A DNA stretch of 64,000 nt from Bacteroidota bacterium (GTDB lineage: Bacteria > Bacteroidota > Bacteroidia > Bacteroidales > VadinHA17), in the NCBI GenBank assembly GCA_016718875.1, contig JADKBL010000008.1:62001-126000 (forward strand), in the 5' to 3' direction. Below the pieces are notes generated by a model. It worked only from the letters and a program-made list of their open reading frames with translations. It was not told where the DNA came from and did no database searches. This document shows positions 26,224 through 34,405 of the stretch, one piece after another; position 1 is the first letter of the stretch, and each line of letters starts with the position of its first letter. The translations under genes and the position numbers were made by a program.

Positions 26224-28491
26224 CTATTTAGCATTTGATTTTCTGATAAGATTCAATGCACTGCCTGCCCTGAACCAATCGATTTGTGATTCATTGTAAG
26301 TATGCTTAGCAAGAATCTCGGCACTTGTGCCATCAGCATGTTTAATTATGATTCTTACAGGTTTTCCAGGTGCAAGTTCATTCAGTCCGGCAATGCTGAT
26401 CCTGTCTTTTTCCATGATTTTATCATAATCACCCTTATCACTGAAAGTAAGAGGAAGAATTCCCTGCTTCTTAAGATTGGTCTCATGTATCCTAGCAAAT
26501 GATTTGACCAGGACAGCTTTTACATTCAGATATCGTGGCTCCATGGCAGCATGCTCCCGTGATGAGCCTTCTCCGAAGTTCTCCTCACCCACAACCACTG
26601 ATCCCATACCGGCTGACTTATAAGCTCTGGCTACAGCAGGAACTGCTGCATAACCTCCTGAAAGCTGATTCAGTATTTCATTGGCTTTACCATTGAAAGA
26701 GTTTATTGCCCCTATCATATAATTATTTGAAATATTCTCAAGGTGTCCCCTGTACTTAAGCCATACACCTGCCATTGAAATATGGTCAGTTGTGCACTTT
26801 CCCTTTGCTTTAATTAGAAGCGGCAGGTCGTTATAATCCCTTCCATCCCATTCATTAAACGGGGCAAGGGGCTGGAGCCTGTCTGATCCGGGAGCTATTG
26901 CGATATCAACATTTCTTCCTTCACCGGAAGGTTTCTGATAACCGTTGTCAATCTTTCCAAATCCATTCGGAGGCAGCTCATATCCTGAAGGTTCTGCTAT
27001 CCTTACAGCTTCCCCGTTTTTATTTATAAGCGTATCTGTAAGCGGATTAAAAGTAAGTTTTCCGGCTATAGCTATTGCAGTTACAATTTCAGGAGATGCA
27101 ACAAAGGCATTTGTATTTGGATTTCCATCGGTACGTTTTGCGAAATTTCTGTTGAATGAATGGATAACAGAGTTAACCGGATTCTTGTCTGCTCCTTTCC
27201 TGTCCCATTGACCAATACAGGGACCGCATGCATTTGCAAACACTTCACCGCCAATCTCCTCAAAAAGTTTGAGATACCCGTCACGCTCAGTAATATGTTT
27301 GATCTGCTCAGAACCGGGTGTTATCTTGAATTCAGCTTTTGCAGAGAGATTTACTGCAAGCGCATTCTTAACTACGGATGCCGCACGGGATATATCCTCA
27401 TAAGATGAATTAGTGCATGATCCGATAAGTCCGACTTCAATATTTACAGGCCATCCGTTTTTTTCAGCGGCCTCCTTCATTTTTGAAATTGGAGTTGCAA
27501 GATCAGGAGTGAACGGACCGTTGATATACGGTTCCAGTTCTGAAAGATTGATTTCGAAATACTGGTCATAATATTTTTCAGGCTCTGTAAGCACTTCAAT
27601 ATCAGATCTTAAATGCTCGCCAATTCCGAGTGCCAATTCAGCTACCTCTTTTCTTCCTGTAGCAGTCAGGTATCTTGCCATTGCTTCATCATAACCAAAA
27701 AGTGAACAAGTGGCTCCTATTTCTGCTCCCATGTTACAGATGGTTCCTTTGCCTGTGGCTGATAGTGATTCAGCTCCTTCTCCAAAATATTCAACAATAC
27801 AGCCAGTTCCACCGCTTACGGTTAGCATGCCTGCAACCTTGAGGATAATATCTTTGGGTGATGCCCATCCACTTAGTTTTCCGGTGAGTTTAATACCGAT
27901 CAGACGGGGCATTTTCAGTTCCCAGGCCATCCCTGTCATAACATCAACGGCATCAGCTCCGCCGACACCTATTGCAACCATTCCCAGACCGCCAGCGTTG
28001 GGAGTATGAGAATCTGTACCTATCATCATTCCGCCGGGGAATGCATAATTCTCAAGTACAATCTGGTGAATTATTCCGGCTCCCGGATTCCAGAAACCGA
28101 TTTTATATTTATTGCATACTGTGCTCAGAAAATCATAGACCTCTTTATTACCTGCTGATGCAGTTTTCATATCAGCTTCTGCTCCGGCTTTTGCCATTAT
28201 AAGATGGTCGCAGTGAACTGATGATGGAACTGCTGTCTGATCTTTGCCTGCCATCATGAACTGTAAAAGTGCCATCTGCGCAGTTGCATCCTGCATAGCA
28301 ACCCTGTCGGGGGCAAAGTCAACATAATCAGAACCGCGTGTAAAAGAATTTACAGCATTTCCCGGATACAGATGTGTATAAAGAATTTTCTCACTCACAG
28401 TAAGCGGACGCTGCAATTTCTTTCTAACCTCTGCCAGTTTTGAAGGCATTTCCCTGTAAAAGGAACCGATCATTTCAATATCAAATATCAT
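26224..28491 (-). CDS. Aconitate hydratase
   Basis: 755 residues, cytoplasmic 4Fe-4S enzyme. Cluster-ligand cysteines appear in LIGSCTNSSYEDI and FANACGPCIGQWDRKG; MIGTDSHTPNAGGLGM, ATVGREV-equivalent KGKCTTDHISMAG and GEENFGEGSSREHAAMEPR are the active-site loops. The sequence looks like the mitochondrial/AcnA-like branch. It isomerises citrate to isocitrate between GltA and Icd, both encoded just downstream. The proA stop is 15 bases upstream, so this is a continuous transcription unit. Confidence 0.94.
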   Translation of the reverse strand: MIFDIEMIGSFYREMPSKLAEVRKKLQRPLTVSEKILYTHLYPGNAVNSFTRGSDYVDFAPDRVAMQDATAQMALLQFMMAGKDQTAVPSSVHCDHLIMAKAGAEADMKTASAGNKEVYDFLSTVCNKYKIGFWNPGAGIIHQIVLENYAFPGGMMIGTDSHTPNAGGLGMVAIGVGGADAVDVMTGMAWELKMPRLIGIKLTGKLSGWASPKDIILKVAGMLTVSGGTGCIVEYFGEGAESLSATGKGTICNMGAEIGATCSLFGYDEAMARYLTATGRKEVAELALGIGEHLRSDIEVLTEPEKYYDQYFEINLSELEPYINGPFTPDLATPISKMKEAAEKNGWPVNIEVGLIGSCTNSSYEDISRAASVVKNALAVNLSAKAEFKITPGSEQIKHITERDGYLKLFEEIGGEVFANACGPCIGQWDRKGADKNPVNSVIHSFNRNFAKRTDGNPNTNAFVASPEIVTAIAIAGKLTFNPLTDTLINKNGEAVRIAEPSGYELPPNGFGKIDNGYQKPSGEGRNVDIAIAPGSDRLQPLAPFNEWDGRDYNDLPLLIKAKGKCTTDHISMAGVWLKYRGHLENISNNYMIGAINSFNGKANEILNQLSGGYAAVPAVARAYKSAGMGSVVVGEENFGEGSSREHAAMEPRYLNVKAVLVKSFARIHETNLKKQGILPLTFSDKGDYDKIMEKDRISIAGLNELAPGKPVRIIIKHADGTSAEILAKHTYNESQIDWFRAGSALNLIRKSNAK

Positions 28492-28506
28492 AACTAAATA
28501 TATGTA

Positions 28507-29754
28507 TTAAGAACGTACTTGTCCGTTACCATCTATTATCCACTTATAAGTGGTTAAAGCTTCCAGCGCCATTGGCCCCCTGGCGTGTAACTTCTGGGTT
28601 GAGATGCCTATCTCTGCCCCTAATCCAAACTCTGAGCCGTCTGTAAATGCAGTTGAGGTATTAGCATAAACCGCGGAGGCATCAACCGATCTGTTAAACA
28701 AATCTATCACACTTTTGTTCTCAGAAATTACAGCTTCGGAGTGTTTTGATCCGTATTTGTTTATGTGGAACACAGCTTCATCAAAAGACTTTACAGTTTT
28801 AACAGACATTCTGTAAGAAAGAAATTCTGTTCCGAATGAGTTTTTGTCAGCTTTCTTAAGCAGTTCAGCGGGGTACTTACCTTTTAGTTTTGGGTAAGCA
28901 GCAGTATCGGCAAAAATCTCAACATTTTTATCGGAACATAAGCCTACAAGATATGCAAGATCTTCAAGTCTGTTTTCATGAATTATAAGACAGTCTAAAG
29001 CATTGCATACACTTACACGACGCGTCTTTGCATTGAAGATTATTTTCCTTCCTTTCTCCATGTCGCCATATTCATCAAAATAAGTATGGCAAATCCCTGC
29101 TCCTGTCTCTATCACAGGTATTGTTGCGTTTTCCCGCACAAAATCAATCAGTCCGCGGCTACCCCTCGGAATAATCAGATCAACATAATTCCGGGCATTC
29201 AGGAGCTGTGAAGTCTCACTTCTTCCTGCAGGAAGAAGAACAAGCACATCAGGATCGATATCATTCTCGGAGAGGACCGACCGGATTATTTTTACAATAG
29301 CAGTATTGGAGTGAATGGCGTCGCTTCCACCTTTAAGTACACAGGCATTGCCCGATTTAAAGCATAGGGAAAATACATCGAAGGTGACATTCGGTCTTGC
29401 CTCATAGATAATTCCGATCACTCCGAATGGTACAGTAATTCTTTTAATTTTAAGTCCGTTTGGCTGTGTAGTTTCTGACAGAACTCTTCCAAGTGGATTG
29501 GGTAGTTCTGAAACCTTTCTGATATCTGAAGCTATTGACTCTATACGTTGTTTTGTCAGTAAAAGCCTGTCATAACGCGGATCCGCTGCAGGCATCAGTG
29601 AAAGGTCTTTTTTGTTTTCTGAAATTATATAATCAGAATTTCTGACAGCTTCTTCTGCAACCAGTTTAAGTACCCTGTTTGATTTTTCAGCATCAAGTAA
29701 GTCAAATATATGGCCGGCTTTTACAACTTTCTTAAAAACAGGTGTACAGTTCAT
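28507..29754 (-). CDS. proA: Glutamate-5-semialdehyde dehydrogenase (gamma-glutamyl phosphate reductase)
   Basis: 415 residues, aldehyde-dehydrogenase fold, cytoplasmic. Family features: PFGVIGIIYEARPNVT, LKGGSDAIHSN, the catalytic Cys in KTRRVSVCNALDCL, and the C-terminal GAEIGISTQKLHARGPMALEALT. It reduces glutamyl 5-phosphate, made by the upstream kinase, to glutamate semialdehyde for proline synthesis. It is 51 bases after proB and 15 before the aconitase gene. Confidence 0.95.
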   Translation of the reverse strand: MNCTPVFKKVVKAGHIFDLLDAEKSNRVLKLVAEEAVRNSDYIISENKKDLSLMPAADPRYDRLLLTKQRIESIASDIRKVSELPNPLGRVLSETTQPNGLKIKRITVPFGVIGIIYEARPNVTFDVFSLCFKSGNACVLKGGSDAIHSNTAIVKIIRSVLSENDIDPDVLVLLPAGRSETSQLLNARNYVDLIIPRGSRGLIDFVRENATIPVIETGAGICHTYFDEYGDMEKGRKIIFNAKTRRVSVCNALDCLIIHENRLEDLAYLVGLCSDKNVEIFADTAAYPKLKGKYPAELLKKADKNSFGTEFLSYRMSVKTVKSFDEAVFHINKYGSKHSEAVISENKSVIDLFNRSVDASAVYANTSTAFTDGSEFGLGAEIGISTQKLHARGPMALEALTTYKWIIDGNGQVRS

Positions 29755-29805
29755 AATAAGACAAAAAATAAAAGTAAAAAGTATTATAATTAATAGTATA
29801 CTAAA

Positions 29806-30921
29806 TCATGCTGGTACAGGTCTGCTTTTCTCATCCAAGACAAGGAAATGGTAATGAATAAATGGTTTCTTCATTTTCTCTCCAAGATGCTGTTCAGTTT
29901 TCTTGGAATCATAATGTGATTTACCAAGTCCGATCCTGTTACCTTCCTCATCAAGTATGCTGACAATATCACCCTTTTTAAACGGTCCGTGTACCTTGAT
30001 TATACCAACCATCAGCAGGCTTGAAGCCCTTTCTCCCAAAAGAGCATCCTTTGCTCCGTCATTCACGGTAACAGCACCCCTGGCAAAAGTACCGGACTGG
30101 GCCAGCCATTTTTTTACCCCTGATTCTTTCTTTCTATTTGGAACAAAATGTGTGTAAGGTATATCCTTTTCCCCTACTATATCAGTTATAACAGCATCTC
30201 TTAATCCGTTTGCAATAAATACGTCAATTCCCTGTGAAGCAGTTTTCCTCGCCACAGAAGATTTAGTCAGCATTCCTCCTCTCCCAAGTTCTGATTTGGA
30301 ATCAGATAAAAAGTGTTCAATATCTTCAGTATCTTCCAATATCTCCCTGATCAGCTCAGATCCTTCCTTCCCCGGAGCTCCTGTGAATATTCCGTCAACA
30401 TTTGATAAAATGATAAGTGAATTGCAATCCATCATTGAGGTTATCATTCCTGACAGCTCATCATTATCTGTAAACATCAGCTCATTTATTGAGACTGTAT
30501 CATTTTCATTCACTATTGGAAGTACTTTATTTTCGAGCATAGCTGAAATGCAGTTTTTCATATTCAGATAATGCCTTCTGTCTCTGAAACTTTCTTTGGA
30601 TGCAAGGACCTGTCCTGCCTGTATATTGTATTTACCAAAAAGAAACTGGTAGTTCGACATCAGCTTCACCTGACCAATTGCTGCCCATATCTGCTTTGCA
30701 ACAATAATATCTGTTTTCTTAGATGGTGTAACTTCACTTCTCCCTGCTGCTACTGCTCCTGAAGATATCAGTATTACCTCAATTCCCTTTTTATAAAGGA
30801 TTGCAATATCTTCAACAATCCGGAGCATCCGTCCGCTATTTAGCGAACCATCAGCCTGAGCAATAACATTGCTCCCAACCTTGACTGCAATTCTGTTAAA
30901 CTTTGGCTTAATGTTTTTCAA
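29806..30921 (-). CDS. proB: Glutamate 5-kinase with PUA domain
   Basis: 371 residues. The amino-acid-kinase domain (1 to about 260) has KVGSNVIAQADG, LISSGAVAAGR, IVNENDTVS and RGGMLTKSSVARKTASQG; the C-terminal PUA domain starts near ARGAVTVNDGAKDAL. It phosphorylates glutamate, the committed step to proline. The start codon is TTG at 30921; an in-frame stop lies a few codons upstream and no ATG occurs nearby, so TTG is the likely true start. First gene of the proB-proA-acn-icd-gltA-mqo run, with a palindromic operator candidate at 30998. Confidence 0.94.
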   Translation of the reverse strand: MKNIKPKFNRIAVKVGSNVIAQADGSLNSGRMLRIVEDIAILYKKGIEVILISSGAVAAGRSEVTPSKKTDIIVAKQIWAAIGQVKLMSNYQFLFGKYNIQAGQVLASKESFRDRRHYLNMKNCISAMLENKVLPIVNENDTVSINELMFTDNDELSGMITSMMDCNSLIILSNVDGIFTGAPGKEGSELIREILEDTEDIEHFLSDSKSELGRGGMLTKSSVARKTASQGIDVFIANGLRDAVITDIVGEKDIPYTHFVPNRKKESGVKKWLAQSGTFARGAVTVNDGAKDALLGERASSLLMVGIIKVHGPFKKGDIVSILDEEGNRIGLGKSHYDSKKTEQHLGEKMKKPFIHYHFLVLDEKSRPVPA

Positions 30922-30997
30922 TTTATCAGTTTTTTAAGCTTAATCTAAAAATTATTGCGCAAAAATAATCAAATAAATGTATAAAACATTAATTATA

Positions 30998-31015
30998 AAT
31001 GCATAATTATGCATT
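30998..31015. promoter_or_regulatory. ArgR-box-like 18-bp palindrome upstream of proB
   Basis: AATGCATAATTATGCATT is a perfect 18-bp palindrome. It differs from the E. coli ARG-box core TGAATAATTATTCA by one symmetric base in each half. It lies 77 bases before the proB start; a possible minus-strand -7 box TATTTTTG (30967-30960) sits between them. ArgR, or another arginine/glutamate-family regulator, is the obvious candidate binder. Confidence 0.55.
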
Positions 31016-31089
31016 ATTGCCAGTTCTGTAACCTAGTCTTTATATCTTACAGTTTATGGTTTCACAAATTAATCCTGCAAGTTAAACAA

Positions 31090-31125
31090 AAAATCAAAAC
31101 ATGACTTTTATCATGTTTTGATTTT
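31090..31125 (-). terminator. Rho-independent terminator after the sulfatase/GH3/GH5 operon
   Basis: A perfect 15-bp stem (AAAATCAAAACATGA with its complement), a 6-base loop, and on the minus strand a TTTTTG-TTT tract after the stem. It lies 40 bases past the stop of the GH5-like gene. Confidence 0.85.
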
Positions 31126-31164
31126 AATTATAAGATCAGCTTGTTACAACGGCTCAACAATAAC

Positions 31165-32184
31165 CTAATTGTCGTGTCTCAGATTCTTCAGATAACGGCT
31201 TCTGTCCCTGAGAAAATTAAAAACATAATCATGGTAGCTGCTGAAACCTGGTGCAGGTATGCCATTTACAGGTACGGCTTCATTTCCGTAGCCTGTTTGA
31301 AACATATCGTGATGGTAAATAATGTATCCTCCGGCTTTCCATGTATTATAGATATGAATTATCTGATCAGTCGGAATTACAGGATTTTTAGGTCCGCCAT
31401 ATTTTGAAGTTCCTTTTCTTGCAGGTTCATCATCAACGACCGGTTTGCCAAATTTTTTCAAAAGGTAACTTACCTCCTCAGCAGCTACCTCCCAGTGACG
31501 CTCATCATCTCTGGTTGTATGGGGTGAAAGATAATCAAGAGCATTGTTCTCTTCAATACTCCCAAGCTCTCCTGCATATCCCGGTGAATTTGTAACCAGT
31601 CTGTTATCATCTATATTTCTGATTATCTTCAAATAATCCAATGTTCTGTAATTGAATTCATTCCAAACCTGAAAAATGAGATTACGGTAAGGTTTAAGCT
31701 GCCGGGTAAGTTCACCTACGGCTCTGTCAGAGGCTATATCATCAAGTTTCAGATTTTCATTCCAGCTCTCTCTTGAAAAAAGTACAAGCAGAATAACACT
31801 TCCCTCCTTATCAGCATCCTCAATGATTGACTTTAGATTTGCAAGATGGAGGCTGTTTAAGGATCCATCCTGGTTGAATAATGTCATCTCTCTCCCTGAA
31901 TCAGCAAATCCCCTTGTATTATTCCACTGACACCATATCCTGAGAACATTGATTCCATACTCATTATACTGCCTTATATACTTTCTCCTCTCCTCACTGT
32001 TTTTATTAAATGCCGGATTATATAAAGCATTGAAAAAACTGATCCCGGTAAACTCAAAATGGTTACCATTTATTTCAAAGCCACTTCCATTAACAGTAAT
32101 AGTATTGCCATTCTGAGAGTAAGACTCTGCTCCCGGAAACAATACAATGATAAACAGCAGGATGGTTATTGTTAATATTTTCAC
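31165..32184 (-). CDS. Exported GH5-like (cellulase-fold) glycoside hydrolase
   Basis: I choose the GTG at 32184 as start (339 residues): it gives a clean signal peptide (MKILTITILLFIIVLF, cleavage near SYSQ) and lies 19 bases after the GH3 stop, whereas an ATG further upstream lies within GH3. The TIM-barrel has GISFFNALYNPAF, RIWCQWNN, an acid/base candidate E176 in FQVWNEFN and a nucleophile candidate E253 in VVDDEPARKG, all fitting clan GH-A. The glycan is unknown. Last gene of the operon, followed by a strong terminator. Confidence 0.75.
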   Translation of the reverse strand: MKILTITILLFIIVLFPGAESYSQNGNTITVNGSGFEINGNHFEFTGISFFNALYNPAFNKNSEERRKYIRQYNEYGINVLRIWCQWNNTRGFADSGREMTLFNQDGSLNSLHLANLKSIIEDADKEGSVILLVLFSRESWNENLKLDDIASDRAVGELTRQLKPYRNLIFQVWNEFNYRTLDYLKIIRNIDDNRLVTNSPGYAGELGSIEENNALDYLSPHTTRDDERHWEVAAEEVSYLLKKFGKPVVDDEPARKGTSKYGGPKNPVIPTDQIIHIYNTWKAGGYIIYHHDMFQTGYGNEAVPVNGIPAPGFSSYHDYVFNFLRDRSRYLKNLRHDN

Positions 32185-32203
32185 AGATAATAAGTATATA
32201 AAG

Positions 32204-34358
32204 TTATTCGGCTGTAAGAAATCCTGATAATTTTTTCTCTGCAGAGGAAGAACCAACAAAAAATTCGACCTTTCCCTTTTCAAATATCCAGCTCTTCCGA
32301 TCCTGGTCCCAATACTTCAAGTCATCAGCTTTAAGAGGAATAGTTACCAGAAGGGATTCACCTTTATGAACCATTATCCTTCTGAATCCTTTTAATGAGA
32401 TAAGAGGCCTTGTAACTTTAGATTCGGGATAGCTTACATAAACCTGGGGTACTTCTTCACTATCATAATTGCCGGTATTACTTAATTTAAAATTTATATT
32501 CAGAGTTTCATTTTCCCTGATAGTACTTTTTTCTGTTTTCAGATCTGAATACCTGAAACTGGTGTATGTTAATCCATAACCAAATGGAAATAACGGGATA
32601 TTCTTATCATACATATAAGTTCTGCCGTTTCGGATATTATAATCTAAAATCGGAGGCAGCTGATCTATAGATGTTATCCATGTCTGAACAAGCCTGCCTG
32701 CAGGACTCACTTTCCCTGTTAATATATCAGCCATTGCACTTCCCATTTCCTGGCTCGATTGTGTAACATGCAGAATAGCCGGAACATTTTCCTTCGACCA
32801 GTTAATTGCATATGGAAAACTGGAAACCATAATAAGAACAGTTTTTGGATTTGAAGCTTTTACAAGTCGAACAAGATCTTCCTGCTCAATACTTATTGCC
32901 TGCCTGTCAACATCTTCCCTGCCATCGCTTGGTACATGGTTCTGTCCCCAGCCCAAACCGTAACTTAGCGGATGGTTACCAATACAAACAATTGCAACAT
33001 CACACTGCTTTGCAGCTATAACAGCAGAATCAGCCATATTGCCTGATGAATACATAATCTTAATATCCTTACCCAGCGCATTCCTTAAGCCTTTAAATAT
33101 ACTAATTGTATAAGGAGGAGTTCCTGAATACCAGTCAGATATAACCTTATCAGCTGATGGACCAATAATTGCAAGGGACTTTATCTTATTTAAATCAAGA
33201 GGAAGCAGATTATTTTCATTCTTAAGAAGGACTATTGATTTCTCTGTTACCTTCTTTACAAGAACACTTGCTTCGCTTTTTGTCCATGGAGCTACTGTAT
33301 CAGTAATTCCTATCTGTGAATATGGATTTTTTGTTGAATTATCCAGTGCCCCAAGTTTCAGTAAAACTCTGAAATTTCCATAGATAGCCTGCTCTATATC
33401 TTTCTCCGTTATCAGTCCTTTATCAAGAGCTCCTTTAACAGAGGATCGGTAATCATCAAGAAACATTGTAATTCCTGCTTTTATGCATTCAGCTGCCGCA
33501 ACATCGAGGTTTGGATAGTATTTATGAGTATTAAGCAATTGTTTGAATGCACCACCGTCAGTAGATATTATCCCCCGTAATCCCCACATATCCATTGTAA
33601 TATCCCTCAATACCGGATGAACTGTACATGGAATACCATTATATTTATTATATGCAGCCATATATGCCTGAGAACCAGCCATTACACCTTTCCGGAAGGC
33701 ATATGAATAGTATTCATGAAAAAGCTGGTCATCAAAATCTGAACTATTGTAGGACCTGAGGTTCTCGTTGCTGTTTGCGAGGAAATGCTTCATTAGTGAA
33801 GCTGTCTTCCAGTAAACCGGATCATTTCCCTGCAGACCTTTAACAAAGGCATCAACCATAGATCCGTTTAGAAACGGATCCTCCCCAAAACACTCCTCTG
33901 TCCTTCCCCACCTGATATCACGTCCCATATCTGCATTTGGAGCAAAGACTACCAGACCTGATACACCAAAACGAGGATTCTGTGCCAAAAATCGGGCCTC
34001 GGTTGCTTCCCAGTCCGCAACCTGCTTTATAAGTTCAGTATCCCAGGTTTCTGCAAGGCCAATTGCCTGGGGGAAAGTTGTGGTTGGAGAAGCTTTAGGA
34101 CCTTTCACAGCCCAGTTTGCCGGTCCGCTATAGGCCAGCCCATGCAAACCTTCAACTGTTCTTGAACCCCTGACTCCCCAAACGTGGAATCGCAATCCAG
34201 GGAGACAGACAACTTATCTTTTCTTCCCTGTTCATAAGGGAAATCAGATTTTTTATACGGTCATCTTCACTTAACCTGATATCCTGAAAAGGATAAGGCT
34301 GGGCTAAACATAATCCGGAATACAGAAGTAAAACGGCTATCAGATTGTATCTTTTCAT
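32204..34358 (-). CDS. GH3 beta-glycosidase, exported (one-base frameshift)
   Basis: 717 residues after repair, starting at the MKRYNLIAVLL signal peptide (an upstream ATG at 34382 is less likely). Family features: FAPNADMGRDIRWGRTEECFGEDP, LMKHFLANSNE, the nucleophile Asp in GIISTDGGAF, a second alpha/beta domain (AIIGPSADK) and a C-terminal fibronectin-III-like domain (VPQVYVSYPESKVTRPL). The frame breaks at IPRLG; removing one base of the CCCC run at 34176-34179 gives IPRLGVRGSRTVEGLHG and joins the parts. It acts on terminal beta-linked glucose, xylose or similar residues, downstream of two sulfatases. Confidence 0.88.
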
Positions 34359-34405
34359 GTTCAAGAGGCTATTAATTATCAAGACTGTAAGTTAATAAAA
34401 ACAGA

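Noticed and set aside
30922..31164. tRNA or small RNA gene between proB and the GH5-like gene
   Set aside because: No cloverleaf or conserved RNA signature; the only structures are the 18-bp palindrome and the terminator of the upstream operon.
31165..32283. GH5-like gene starting at the ATG at 32283
   Set aside because: That start lies inside the GH3 gene and puts 33 residues before the signal peptide; the GTG at 32184 fits far better.
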